From Bacillota bacterium (GTDB lineage Bacteria; Bacillota; Clostridia; Lachnospirales; Lachnospiraceae): 64,000 nucleotides of DNA. Numbering within the stretch: position 1 is the first letter of the stretch; each line of letters begins with the position of its first letter. Positions 16,454 through 25,449 of the stretch are shown piece after piece. Made by a program: the position numbers and the translations under genes. The stretch lies in assembly GCA_023457255.1 (NCBI GenBank), contig JAEWMB010000026.1, positions 186,001 through 250,000 of the forward strand, given 5' to 3'. Under the pieces are notes generated by a model. It had not been told where the DNA came from. It searched no databases and saw only the letters and a list, made by a program, of their open reading frames with translations.

Positions 16454-18232
16454 ATGAGCAAGTATTCCAGGGAAAAGGTCATTCAAAGGATTAAGAAAAG
16501 TGTATATTCGAATGCAAATCAGCTAAACATTGAACAGTGTTATTATGTTTGTGCGAATAAACAGGTATTTGATGAACTTTTAAAAAAGGAATGCCAGATT
16601 ATCTTTGGTAGAAGGGGTACTGGTAAGACAACGACTCTGAAAGCATTTACCCATTATGTCAATCAAGTAAGAAAAGAAGAACACCCGGAGGACTCTTGCT
16701 GGTATGTAAGATTAGATGAATGTATTCCGAACAGCATTGAAATCGTAAGTGGAGCATTGGAAGATAATATAGCATATTGCGTTCAGAATATGCTGCTAGA
16801 ATTTACAACTTTTTTAATGAATGAGTTCACACAAAGAGAAAAGACATTGCGGCCTAAGCCTAAAAAATTTGGGCAGGTAGAAGATGATATATTAAAATTA
16901 GCCCAGCTTATTGAGGAAGGCAAAAAGAAGATAACTCTGCTGGTAAGTACAGAAAGTTCACAGCATACCGATGCAAAGGAGAGTGAATTCGGCATAAGTG
17001 CAGATTCCAGCGGGCAGTTATCCTCCGGTCATTTTTTGTCAAGGCTGTTTTCGATGAGGTTTTCCCTTGGGAAAAAAGCAGGCCAGGAGATTAAAACAAC
17101 AAAAGATAAGCAATATGTTTACCGCCTTGACATCAATGAGATTCGAAGAAGTATCGAAAAGATTCTTAAGACGATGGGATATCGTACCCTGTATATCTGC
17201 ATTGATGAGTTTACTCAGATTGATAGAGATACCTCTACTACGATTCAGCCGAAAGTGGCCCAAGTATTAAAACAATTGTTTTTTAGCTCAAGCATTATTG
17301 TAGTTAAGATTGCTTCTGTATGGTCGGAATATCGTATGCAAACAAGGCAGGAGTGTGGTTTTCGGGAAGGTATTGAATTATCACAGGATATCTTTAAGCA
17401 TAACAGTATTAATTTTGACTGCATGTTTGATTATAACAATGAGAAGGCATATCAATTTTTTAAAGATGCAATGTTAAATTTCTTCTTATTTGAAATGAAG
17501 TACGAGGAATTTATTCAGTTGCCAAACGGCTTGATTGTGTCGCCGCGCATTGTAATGACAGAAGAGGAGCGGAATGGGTTGTCAAATTATCTTGTAGAGC
17601 TCTTATTCTCAAAAGAAAGTTTTAAACATCTCATTTGCGGCTCACAAGGAATTCCAAGGGTATTTGGAATTTTGTTAGTGGCTTGCTTTGATAAATTAAA
17701 AGAGGTGAGGAAAGAAAAAGTTACGGTTGAAATTGTGTTTGACTGTATTATGGATAATTATTTTGATGAGGTGAGGCAGTCAATACCGGAATCTTCTGCA
17801 ATTTTCACCGGTATAGAAACACATATAGGGAGGTCAAAAAACCGCTTTTTCCTATTAAATATTTTAGATTATAATACGGTATCTTTTTATTTTGACCGGT
17901 TAGTTGCTGTCAATGCCCTTTACGAATATGCGAGTAAGGTAATTCCACGAGAATTAAGAAATACCTACAAACTGTACTGTGTACACTATGGAAATTATCT
18001 TGACTGCTTTAAACGAGGGATGTCAAAGTTAAATAACGATACCATGGTTGGTCAGGGATTTTTATTCCCTAAGTTTCCGGATGATATGATAACAAGCCCC
18101 CAAAAATATGCATTTACCCTGCCGGAAAAAGTATTGGAAGATGCGGTGTGTTCTGTTTGTAAGAAGGAAATTATAAAGGAAAGTATAAGAAATTATTCCG
18201 AAGTAAAGGCAGATGAGTTCAAAACACCATGA
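16454..18232 (+). CDS. Orc/Cdc6- or STAND-like P-loop ATPase of unknown function
   Basis: A 592-residue cytosolic ATPase. I use the ATG at 16454, six bases after GGAGG; an in-frame TTG at 16448 touches that site. Walker A is FGRRGTGKTTTLKAF near 52-66, and Walker B is LYICIDEFTQIDRD near 246. A following strand KIASVWSEYR has a sensor-like position. The segment SQGIPRVFGILLVACFDKL near 397 is typical of Orc1/Cdc6-type winged AAA proteins. A CSVCKK pair lies near the C-terminus (about 568). An insert rich in Ser, Gln and Lys (about 165-205) separates the Walker motifs. Such stand-alone ATPases often occur in mobile or anti-phage loci, but no nuclease, protease or methylase partner is visible here apart from the unrecognised upstream protein. 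The function is therefore left open. Confidence 0.78.
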   Translation: MSKYSREKVIQRIKKSVYSNANQLNIEQCYYVCANKQVFDELLKKECQIIFGRRGTGKTTTLKAFTHYVNQVRKEEHPEDSCWYVRLDECIPNSIEIVSGALEDNIAYCVQNMLLEFTTFLMNEFTQREKTLRPKPKKFGQVEDDILKLAQLIEEGKKKITLLVSTESSQHTDAKESEFGISADSSGQLSSGHFLSRLFSMRFSLGKKAGQEIKTTKDKQYVYRLDINEIRRSIEKILKTMGYRTLYICIDEFTQIDRDTSTTIQPKVAQVLKQLFFSSSIIVVKIASVWSEYRMQTRQECGFREGIELSQDIFKHNSINFDCMFDYNNEKAYQFFKDAMLNFFLFEMKYEEFIQLPNGLIVSPRIVMTEEERNGLSNYLVELLFSKESFKHLICGSQGIPRVFGILLVACFDKLKEVRKEKVTVEIVFDCIMDNYFDEVRQSIPESSAIFTGIETHIGRSKNRFFLLNILDYNTVSFYFDRLVAVNALYEYASKVIPRELRNTYKLYCVHYGNYLDCFKRGMSKLNNDTMVGQGFLFPKFPDDMITSPQKYAFTLPEKVLEDAVCSVCKKEIIKESIRNYSEVKADEFKTP

Positions 18233-18263
18233 GAAATAAGAGAATACAGTTAATTTTATTCCA

Positions 18264-18322
18264 TAAAAATAGAGATAGGGTGTTATTTTGATTTTTTTTA
18301 AATAGCAATCTATCTCTTTTTA
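18264..18322 (+). terminator. Likely terminator after the ATPase gene
   Basis: The arms taaaaatagagatag (18264-18278) and ctatctcttttta (18310-18322) pair with a two-base bulge around an AT-rich loop. There is a T-run in the loop and another after the stem. It sits 30 bases after the ATPase stop codon. Confidence 0.5.
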
Positions 18323-18511
18323 TGCCTATTTTTATTTCGTCTAAATTGAAATGAGTTAAGTTCATAATTAAGAATCCATAGTTTTTATCTTTTTCTTTTA
18401 AATTAAACATTTTATTGTTACAATAATACTACTGCATTTACCTATAGAGATAAGGGAACAGGGAAACTTATTGCTATGCTAAAGTTACAAGTGAAGAAAG
18501 GAGATAATGTT

Positions 18512-19921
18512 TTGAAGAAACAAGTTTTTAATCCATATCTGCCAAGTTATGAGTACATACCGGATGGAGAACCTTATGTATTTGATGATAGACTATATAT
18601 CTATGGAAGTCATGATAAATTCAATGGAGTAACTTATTGTGAAAATGATTATGTATGCTGGTCTGCTCCGGTGGAGGATTTATCTGATTGGAGATACGAG
18701 GGAGTTATTTATAGAAAAGATCAGCATCCGCATCAAACAGAGAAGAATTTTCTCTATGCTCCCGATGTTACGAAGGGACCTGACGGAAGGTATTATTTAT
18801 ATTATTCCGCTGCGCATTCCTCAATCCTGTCGGTTGCCGTTTGTGATACCCCTGCCGGCGAGTATCAGTATTATGGCGATGTTAAAAATGAAGCAGGAGA
18901 AATAATAGGAAGCCGTCCTGGGGACTTCTATCAATTCGATCCTGGGATTTTTATTGATGAGGATGGAACAATCTATTTATATTCTGGATTTTGTCCTAAT
19001 GCAGAAGAGGATGAATTAGGCAGAAAATATGTGGGTGCACATGTTTGTATATTAGAAGGTGACATGATTACGGTAAAAGAAGGGCCTAAAGTTTTAATTT
19101 CAAGAGACAGAGAATGCCCGGACGGCGCAAGATATTTTGAAGCACCGTCGGTTCGAAAAATAGAAGGAAGGTATTATTTTGTATATTCTGCAAGGTTAAC
19201 CGGGCTGCACTATTATGTTAGTCAATATCCGGATAAAGAGTTTGTTTATGGAGGAGTGATTCATTCTTCTTCTGATATTGGATTACATGGGTTTACAATA
19301 GAAAACCCTGCTTATCCGGCAGGTAATACTCATGGTGGAATGGTTTGTATCAACGGACAATATTATATTTTTAATCATAGATTTTCAAATAACTCCTCCT
19401 TTTGCCGTCAAGGGGTCGCAGAGCCGATTTGTATTGGGAAAGACGGAAGAATAAAGCAAGTAGAAGCTACAAGCTGTGGGCTGAATAAAGGTCCATTAAC
19501 AGGTGCTGGGAGATACCCCGCTTATATAGCTTGTAATCTTATTGATAAAAACCAGTATATTACGAAGGAAGAGAAAAAATCTGCTGCAGCCTATCTTACA
19601 CAGGATGGCGAAGATAGAGAAACAGAGCCGGGACAGTACCTATATGGGTGGAAAGCCGGATGGATAATAGGTTATAAGTATTTTAATATCATAGAGTTAA
19701 AAGAGATCAGATTTCATGTACGTGGCAAAGCGAAAGGGTGCATCAGAGTTAGTACCAAACTTACGGAAGAATTTATTGGGGAACAATCCATTAATTTAGA
19801 CAATCAGGATTGGACAGAGGTTATCGTATCCGTGAAAGTAAAGGATGGAGTAGTTCCACTCTATTTTATTTTTGCAGGAGAAGGCTCTCTTGATATGCTA
19901 AGCTTTGAATTGGGTGTTTAA
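18512..19921 (+). CDS. Glycoside hydrolase family 43 with C-terminal beta-sandwich (xylosidase/arabinofuranosidase type)
   Basis: A 469-residue five-bladed beta-propeller glycosidase for pentose polymers. I prefer the TTG at 18512: AAGGAG ends eight bases upstream and the protein then begins MKKQVFNPYLPSYEYIPDG as family members do. An ATG at 18476 would add 12 residues that lie before that site. The inverting catalytic set is visible: general base Asp18 (YIPDGEPYVF), the Asp of FDPGIFIDEDG, and general acid Glu in YFEAPSVRK. Other propeller strands follow, such as RYYLYYSAA and RYYFVYSA. After about residue 340 a strand-rich region (GWIIGYKYFN through SLDMLSFELGV) looks like a CBM6-type carbohydrate-binding sandwich. 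There is no signal peptide, so it acts on imported oligosaccharides. It stands alone. Confidence 0.85.
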   Translation: MKKQVFNPYLPSYEYIPDGEPYVFDDRLYIYGSHDKFNGVTYCENDYVCWSAPVEDLSDWRYEGVIYRKDQHPHQTEKNFLYAPDVTKGPDGRYYLYYSAAHSSILSVAVCDTPAGEYQYYGDVKNEAGEIIGSRPGDFYQFDPGIFIDEDGTIYLYSGFCPNAEEDELGRKYVGAHVCILEGDMITVKEGPKVLISRDRECPDGARYFEAPSVRKIEGRYYFVYSARLTGLHYYVSQYPDKEFVYGGVIHSSSDIGLHGFTIENPAYPAGNTHGGMVCINGQYYIFNHRFSNNSSFCRQGVAEPICIGKDGRIKQVEATSCGLNKGPLTGAGRYPAYIACNLIDKNQYITKEEKKSAAAYLTQDGEDRETEPGQYLYGWKAGWIIGYKYFNIIELKEIRFHVRGKAKGCIRVSTKLTEEFIGEQSINLDNQDWTEVIVSVKVKDGVVPLYFIFAGEGSLDMLSFELGV

Positions 19922-19974
19922 CTTATTAAAACTGGTGTAAACTTTAAGATAAGAAAGGAAAGGATCTATGGTAA

Positions 19975-20020
19975 GCCAAACTTGAGTCATTCGCTGCTCT
20001 TAAAAGATAGCAGCATGGGA
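19975..20020 (+). repeat. 60-bp dispersed structured repeat, degenerate copy B
   Basis: From gccaaacttgag to gcagcatggga this matches the 3' three quarters of the repeats at 13471 and 46731. It lacks the 5' stem arm and has lost two bases before gcagca. It is followed by a GTG at 20028 that opens only seven codons, so unlike the other copies it does not lead into a gene. The flanking 19922-20115 interval has no other feature. Confidence 0.6.
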
Positions 20021-20115
20021 GATATAAGTGAAAATCAAACAAAAACACTGAAATATGTAACTTAACATTTACATACTCCAGTATTTATGGTAGAACCACT
20101 ATATAAGATTTTAGC

Positions 20116-21645
20116 TTAAGTAATTTTCCATTCGCCCATTTCTATTACCTTTGTTGCTTTTAACAAATACATAGTAATTATAGTAAGTACGAAGGCACAT
20201 AGGGCGATAAGGGTTAGGTCCGGTATCTCAAGAACCGTTCTGAGGAATAAAAAAATACGGTGGAAGACAGAGGCTGTAAAAAAGGTAATGATACCTGGCT
20301 TTAGTACGGAATTAACGGCATCAAACTTAAATGGAATATTTTTAGCCACAATAATAACATCAAGTGCTGTGATTAATAGCTGACTGATTAAAACACTGAT
20401 AAAGTATCCGTAGATACCGTACTTTGGTATAACAAGAGCAAGCAGTATAATGCGAAAGGATAGTCCGACGACCGAATTAAGGAAAGTTAGATGAGCCTTT
20501 CCTAATCCATTAATGATACTGCTTAATGTTGTAGCAGTATAAAGAAATGGACACAGCCAAGCCAATACCGTTAGATAAGTACCGGCTTCCTTAATATGAA
20601 ATACCGACATTCCCAGCGGAGTTCCAAAAAACAGGAAGAATCCGGTGCTAAAGATTCCTAGAATTAGACTGTATTTAAGTGAAACTGAGACGGTCCGTGC
20701 TATCAATTTCGTATTCTGTTTTGCAGAAGCTTCCGAGATTGCAGGAAGCAGTAAAACGGAGAGTGAATTGGTTATAGTTGATGGAAACAGCAAGAATGGA
20801 ATTGCCATACCATTTAGGATACCGAATAAGCTTAATGCCTCAGAATCGGATAATCCGGATTTTTGAAGCATGGCAGGAATTAAAATCGCCTCAAAGCTAT
20901 GTAAAACACTGATAAATAACCGGTTCGCTGTGAGAGGGACACTCATTTTTATAAGAGCTCGGAGAAAACGGCTTTGATATTGCTTTTCTACTCGCCCAGA
21001 AGGTTTGCCTTCTTTCTTTTGTAAGACTAGTGAGAGTAGATTATAAATGTTTGATGCAATTTCACCGAATACAATACCTCCAACAGCAAGTTCGCAAGTA
21101 GCTTTTATTTCTCCCCTGCCAAAATAGATTGCTGTAAAATATACGAATGCCACTCGAATAATTTGTTCCACTAGCTGTGTTAGCGCAGGTACACCGGCTT
21201 TTTTTAATCCGTAGTAATAGCCGTTAATACATGCGGTAATACCGCAAAAAGGAAAAACGTAGGCAAGTATACGAAGAGAAGGTGCACTTTCTGCATGGAG
21301 CAAAAGTTTAGCTGCAATGAGGTCGCTCGAGTTATAAATGATGATTGAGAGGATAGAAGCTATCGTTACAGACAGTAATATCCCAGTCTTTAAAACTCGT
21401 CTTGCACTTTTTGTACTGCCTTTTGCGGCCTCTTCAGCAACAAGTTTTGAGATGGCTGTCTGAATTCCGGAGGCATAAATAGTAAAGCAAATGCCGTAGA
21501 CAGGAAAAATGAGCTGGTATAGACCAAGGGCTTCCGCGCCCAAAGCCTTAGACAGAAAGATTTTATAAAAAAATCCAATCAGTCTGGTGAGTAACCCTGC
21601 AACAGTGAGAATCAGGGTACCTTTGATAATTGTATTTTTACTCAT
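20116..21645 (-). CDS. spoVB: SpoVB-like polysaccharide/lipid II flippase (MOP superfamily)
   Basis: A 509-residue membrane protein with about 13-14 hydrophobic helices, starting KGTLILTVAGLLTRLIGFFYK and ALGAEALGLYQLIFPVYG, the diagnostic N-terminal region of SpoVB/MurJ-like exporters of the MOP superfamily. SpoVB family members are implicated in moving lipid-linked precursors across the membrane during spore cortex synthesis. AAAGGAGA precedes the ATG. The gene is monocistronic and divergent from iscS across a 548-bp gap. Several paralogues usually exist in one clostridial genome, so the specific sporulation role is inferred from family resemblance only. Confidence 0.82.
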   Translation of the reverse strand: MSKNTIIKGTLILTVAGLLTRLIGFFYKIFLSKALGAEALGLYQLIFPVYGICFTIYASGIQTAISKLVAEEAAKGSTKSARRVLKTGILLSVTIASILSIIIYNSSDLIAAKLLLHAESAPSLRILAYVFPFCGITACINGYYYGLKKAGVPALTQLVEQIIRVAFVYFTAIYFGRGEIKATCELAVGGIVFGEIASNIYNLLSLVLQKKEGKPSGRVEKQYQSRFLRALIKMSVPLTANRLFISVLHSFEAILIPAMLQKSGLSDSEALSLFGILNGMAIPFLLFPSTITNSLSVLLLPAISEASAKQNTKLIARTVSVSLKYSLILGIFSTGFFLFFGTPLGMSVFHIKEAGTYLTVLAWLCPFLYTATTLSSIINGLGKAHLTFLNSVVGLSFRIILLALVIPKYGIYGYFISVLISQLLITALDVIIVAKNIPFKFDAVNSVLKPGIITFFTASVFHRIFLFLRTVLEIPDLTLIALCAFVLTIITMYLLKATKVIEMGEWKIT

Positions 21646-22193
21646 GTGTACAGTCTCCTTTGGGATATCCGGTACAGTGGAATTATTAAAATATATTCAA
21701 AAAGTACGAAGATATACGTTATTGAACTAAGTAGATGTAATATAGTCACAAAATGTCATAAATCTTTTGCTGCAGGGATTGACAAACCCTTCGTCTGGGG
21801 GTAAAATGACGATATCATAGTAAATCACTAGGATATAACCGAATTGTCGAAAAAAGACAGCATTGCGAGAGAAATACCGATGGGAATTAGGGAACACCTT
21901 GGTCATTCTTTCACAAGCAAATCATCGATGCGTAGAATATATCAAAAGCTCGTAGTATGTTCCTTCGCAGGTTAAGGAGAACCAAAGACAATCCAAACAC
22001 TGTAAAGTGATTGAAAAGTCACTTAGATGGGAAAGGTGATGGTTTAATATCTGAACGATGAGAAAAAACGAGCGAATGAATTAATCATATCGTATGATTT
22101 TATGTCATATGGAAATAATAGAAAGAATGTAGTTCTAAGACAAAAAACAAGTCAAAGGGAACTAAAACCGGATAGAGAAAAGAGGAGATCGGA
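21646..22193. other. 548-bp non-coding interval upstream of iscS
   Basis: No open frame of useful length is present. Several short hairpins can be drawn, for example aagtga / tcactt near 22005-22025 and gttcct / aggagaac near 21959-21983. G+C is a little higher than in other gaps, and the segment is unusually long for a leader. I see no T-box, SAM or other riboswitch core that I can name. A structured leader or small RNA is possible but unproven. Confidence 0.3.
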
Positions 22194-23390
22194 ATGAGTA
22201 AAATGATATATTTAGATAATGCTGCTACCACTCAGACCAGACCGGAAGTAGTAGAAGCAATGTTACCATTTTTTTGCGAAAGTTATGGTAATCCTTCCAG
22301 TGTGTATGAAATAGCAACAAGAAGCAGAAAAGCGGTAACAGAAGCAAGAGATGTAATTGCTAAGACCTTAGGCTGTGAGAATAACGAGATTTACTTTACC
22401 GCCGGTGGTTCTGAGTCTGATAACTGGGCAATTAAAGGTGTTGCAGAAGCTTATCGTGAGAAAGGAAATCATATCATTACATCTAAGATTGAACACCATG
22501 CTGTTTTGCATACTTGCGAGTACTTAGAGAAACAAGGAGTTGAAGTTACTTATCTTGATGTGGATGAGAATGGAATTATAAAGCTTGATCAATTAAAGGC
22601 TGCAATTCGCCCAACCACAATCTTAATATCTATAATGTATGCAAACAATGAAATCGGTGCGGTTCAGCCCGTGAAGGAAATCGGTGAAATTGCAAAGCAG
22701 CACAATATTTTATTCCATACCGATGCGGTTCAAGCCTTTGGTCAATTACCAATCGATGTAAAAGAACTTGGTATTGATATGTTAAGCGCCAGTGGCCATA
22801 AATTAAATGGCCCTAAGGGGATTGGCTTCCTCTATATTAAAAATGGTCTTAAGCTTCGTTCTTTTGTTCATGGTGGCGGGCAGGAAAGAAAGCGCAGGGC
22901 AGGTACTGAAAATGTACCAGGCATTGTAGGCTTTGGCAAGGCAGTTGAAATTGCTGCATCTAATTTAGCAGAAAGAACCGAAAGAGAAATAGAACTTCGT
23001 GACTATTTGATTGAGCGAGTACTAAAAGAAGTTCCCTATACCAGACTAAATGGACATCGTAAGCATCGTTTGCCAAATAATGCAAACTTTAGTTTCCAGT
23101 TTATTGAGGGGGAATCCCTCTTAATTATGCTTGATATGCAAGGAATTGCAGCTTCCAGTGGCTCTGCCTGTACTTCTGGTTCTTTAGACCCGTCTCATGT
23201 ACTGCTAGCGATTGGATTACCTCATGAAATTGCGCATGGCTCCTTAAGATTAACCTTAAGTGAGGATACAACGAAAGAAGATATAGATTACACAATTGAG
23301 AAAATTAAAGAGATTGTTGAAAAGTTAAGACAGATGTCACCACTGTACGAAGATTTTATGAAAAAATTAAAAAAGAATCGTGCAGAATAA
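22194..23390 (+). CDS. iscS: Cysteine desulfurase IscS/NifS
   Basis: A 398-residue class V aminotransferase-fold enzyme that takes sulphur from cysteine and passes it as a persulphide to the scaffold protein and to tRNA thiolases. It has the PLP lysine Lys203 in SASGHKLNGPKG, the conserved YLDNAATT start, and catalytic Cys326 in SSGSACTSGSLDPSHVL, the long-loop arrangement of group I IscS proteins. GAGGAG precedes the ATG. The NifU-like scaffold gene follows after 52 bases, and mnmA, a user of its sulphur, follows after a terminator. There is no IscR gene beside it. The N-terminal start agrees with family length. Confidence 0.96.
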   Translation: MSKMIYLDNAATTQTRPEVVEAMLPFFCESYGNPSSVYEIATRSRKAVTEARDVIAKTLGCENNEIYFTAGGSESDNWAIKGVAEAYREKGNHIITSKIEHHAVLHTCEYLEKQGVEVTYLDVDENGIIKLDQLKAAIRPTTILISIMYANNEIGAVQPVKEIGEIAKQHNILFHTDAVQAFGQLPIDVKELGIDMLSASGHKLNGPKGIGFLYIKNGLKLRSFVHGGGQERKRRAGTENVPGIVGFGKAVEIAASNLAERTEREIELRDYLIERVLKEVPYTRLNGHRKHRLPNNANFSFQFIEGESLLIMLDMQGIAASSGSACTSGSLDPSHVLLAIGLPHEIAHGSLRLTLSEDTTKEDIDYTIEKIKEIVEKLRQMSPLYEDFMKKLKKNRAE

Positions 23391-23442
23391 TTCGATAAAT
23401 AGCATACCAAGATAATTAGAAAAGACAAATGGAGGAACAGTT

Positions 23443-23883
23443 ATGTATACAGAAAAAGTAATGGATCATTTTCAACATCCTAGAAATGTTGGCGAAATAG
23501 AAAATGCAAGTGGTGTTGGTACCGTAGGTAATGCTAAGTGTGGAGATATTATGAGAATGTATCTTGATATTGATGATAATCAAGTGATTCAAGATGTAAA
23601 ATTCAAGACCTTCGGTTGTGGTGCAGCGGTTGCAACAAGCAGTATGGCAACAGAATTAGTGAAGGGGCTTACTGTACAAGAAGCTTTAACAGTAACAAAT
23701 AAAGCGGTTATGGAAGCACTTGATGGCCTTCCGCCGGTAAAGGTACACTGTTCTTTATTGGCAGAAGAAGCAATCCATGCAGCTCTTTGGGATTATGCGG
23801 AGAAGAATGGTATTCATATCGACGGCTTACAAAAGCCGAAGAGTGATATTCATGAAGATGAGGAAGTAGAAGAAGAGTATTAA
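23443..23883 (+). CDS. nifU: Iron-sulphur cluster scaffold, IscU/NifU N-terminal type
   Basis: A 146-residue scaffold on which IscS builds iron-sulphur clusters. The three cluster cysteines are Cys33 (NAKCGD, with conserved Asp35), Cys59 (TFGCGAAVATSS) and Cys103 (VHCSLLAEEAI). There is no LPPVK chaperone motif in exactly the E. coli position, but LPPVKVHC at 96-103 matches it closely. The C-terminal tail is acidic (HEDEEVEEEY) and lacks the NifU C-terminal domain. The GGAGG site and the 52-bp gap put it in one operon with iscS. Confidence 0.94.
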   Translation: MYTEKVMDHFQHPRNVGEIENASGVGTVGNAKCGDIMRMYLDIDDNQVIQDVKFKTFGCGAAVATSSMATELVKGLTVQEALTVTNKAVMEALDGLPPVKVHCSLLAEEAIHAALWDYAEKNGIHIDGLQKPKSDIHEDEEVEEEY

Positions 23884-23972
23884 ATCGAAAAAAAGGAAGT
23901 CATCAGGAATGACTTACATGACAATGAAATTTTCAACAAGATGTGATACTCCCTGGCTTATCTTGTATGTAA

Positions 23973-24025
23973 CAACAAGGTGCTGTTTGAAATCTTAGGA
24001 TGAAACAGTACCTTGTTGATTTTTT
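23973..24025 (+). terminator. Rho-independent terminator after iscS-nifU
   Basis: The arms caacaaggtgctgttt and aaacagtaccttgttg pair with one mismatch (from 23973 to 24018) and are followed by atttttt. This is a strong intrinsic terminator. The remaining sequence to 24193 is the mnmA leader, with a TATAAT-like box near 24110. Confidence 0.85.
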
Positions 24026-24193
24026 CTTTTAGGGTCGGTAATGCTTGCATTTATCTGCAGGATAATGTTATGGTAAGTAAGGGGGTATTCCTACGTATAA
24101 GGTGGTTTATAATAGCAGGTAGCTGAGTGTTATATGAGTTAACCCCGGTATTATAGCTGATACTTGAGTTTGTTGATAGAGAGGAAAGATAGG

Positions 24194-25267
24194 ATGAAGA
24201 AAGTGGTAGTCGGTATGTCTGGCGGGGTAGATTCCTCAGTTGCAGCGTACCTTTTAAAGGAAGCCGGATACGATGTCATTGGTGTTACCATGCAAATCTG
24301 GCAGGATGAAAATAACGTAACCTTAGAGGAAAATGGAGGATGTTGTGGCTTAAGTGCAGTGGATGATGCCAGAAGGGTAGCAAACTCTCTAGATATTCCT
24401 TATTATGTTATGAATTTTAAATCGGAATTTAAGGCAAATGTTATGGATTACTTTGTAAAAGAATATCAGATGGGACGTACACCGAATCCTTGTATTGCCT
24501 GTAATCGGTACGTAAAATGGGAATCTTTACTTACAAGATCGTTACAAATCGGAGCAGATTATATCGCTACCGGCCATTATGCCAGAATTGTAACGTTACC
24601 AAACAAAAGATTTGCATTAAAGAAGTCTGCTACCGCAGCAAAGGATCAGACTTATGCGTTATATAATTTAACACAGGATCAGTTAAGTAAAACCTTGATG
24701 CCGGTTGGGGAATACACCAAGGATGAAGTACGTGAAATTGCTGCAAAGATAGGATTATTGGTCGCGAATAAACCAGACAGTCAAGAAATCTGTTTTGTAC
24801 CGGACAATAACTATGCAGGGTTTATTGAAGAATACACCGGACAGAAAATCATGCCGGGTAATTTTGTGGATACCAAGGGGAATATTCTTGGAAGGCATCA
24901 GGGCATCATTCATTATACGGTTGGACAGAGAAAGGGGCTTGGTATTGCACTGGGACGGCCTGCTTTTGTAGTAGAAATTCGTCCGGAAACGAATGAAGTT
25001 GTAATTGGAAGCAATGACGATGTTTTCTCAGAACGTTTGATAGCAAATCAACTTAATGCAATGGCTGTTGAGGAGTTGGAAGACGGAATGGAAGTAACTG
25101 CAAAAATCCGGTACAATCATGAAGGTTCCCGATGTACGATTCGCAGAATGTCTGAAACTGAAATCGCTTGTGAATTTGAAACACCACAGCGTGCAGTCAC
25201 ACCTGGACAGGCAGTTGTGTTTTATCAAGGTGATATTGTTCTCGGTGGTGGTACCATTATAAAATAA
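24194..25267 (+). CDS. mnmA: tRNA-specific 2-thiouridylase MnmA
   Basis: A 357-residue enzyme that thiolates U34 of Lys, Glu and Gln tRNAs using sulphur delivered from IscS. I use the ATG at 24194, preceded by GAGAGGA; an upstream in-frame TTG would add ten unconserved residues. The PP-loop is GMSGGVDSSVAAY (7-19). GRTPNPCIACNRYVKW provides the nucleophile Cys103, with an extra Cys at 100 where many bacteria have Asp, and SQEICFVPDN provides Cys200 for the persulphide relay. ATGHYARI and KDQTYALYNL are further signatures. It lies directly after the iscS-nifU operon, as in many Firmicutes, but behind its own leader. Confidence 0.96.
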   Translation: MKKVVVGMSGGVDSSVAAYLLKEAGYDVIGVTMQIWQDENNVTLEENGGCCGLSAVDDARRVANSLDIPYYVMNFKSEFKANVMDYFVKEYQMGRTPNPCIACNRYVKWESLLTRSLQIGADYIATGHYARIVTLPNKRFALKKSATAAKDQTYALYNLTQDQLSKTLMPVGEYTKDEVREIAAKIGLLVANKPDSQEICFVPDNNYAGFIEEYTGQKIMPGNFVDTKGNILGRHQGIIHYTVGQRKGLGIALGRPAFVVEIRPETNEVVIGSNDDVFSERLIANQLNAMAVEELEDGMEVTAKIRYNHEGSRCTIRRMSETEIACEFETPQRAVTPGQAVVFYQGDIVLGGGTIIK

Positions 25268-25278
25268 GTATAGGAAAG

Positions 25279-25325
25279 ACGTACTTAACAGAAGTAGGAA
25301 AGACTTCTATCAAGTGCGTTTTTCG
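25279..25325 (+). terminator. Terminator after mnmA
   Basis: An outer stem (acgtactt / aagtgcgt) encloses an inner stem (agaagt / acttct), and the whole is followed by ttttt. It ends the mnmA transcript ahead of the convergent PHP gene. Confidence 0.65.
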
Positions 25326-25449
25326 CATTTTATGCCTTGTCTGAGTAACAAAACAATTTACTGTTCTAAGGTCTCCGTCTGCGGAAACCTCCTAATAACG
25401 TTCTGCATTTTCTTATTTCAAGTTAAACTGTAAGCACTCTTCTTTCCTC

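Noticed and set aside
16783..17270. Frames in the ATPase gene suggesting a split or frameshifted protein
   Set aside because: The ATPase frame is continuous from 16454 to 18232 with Walker A and B in register, so the other frames are shadows.
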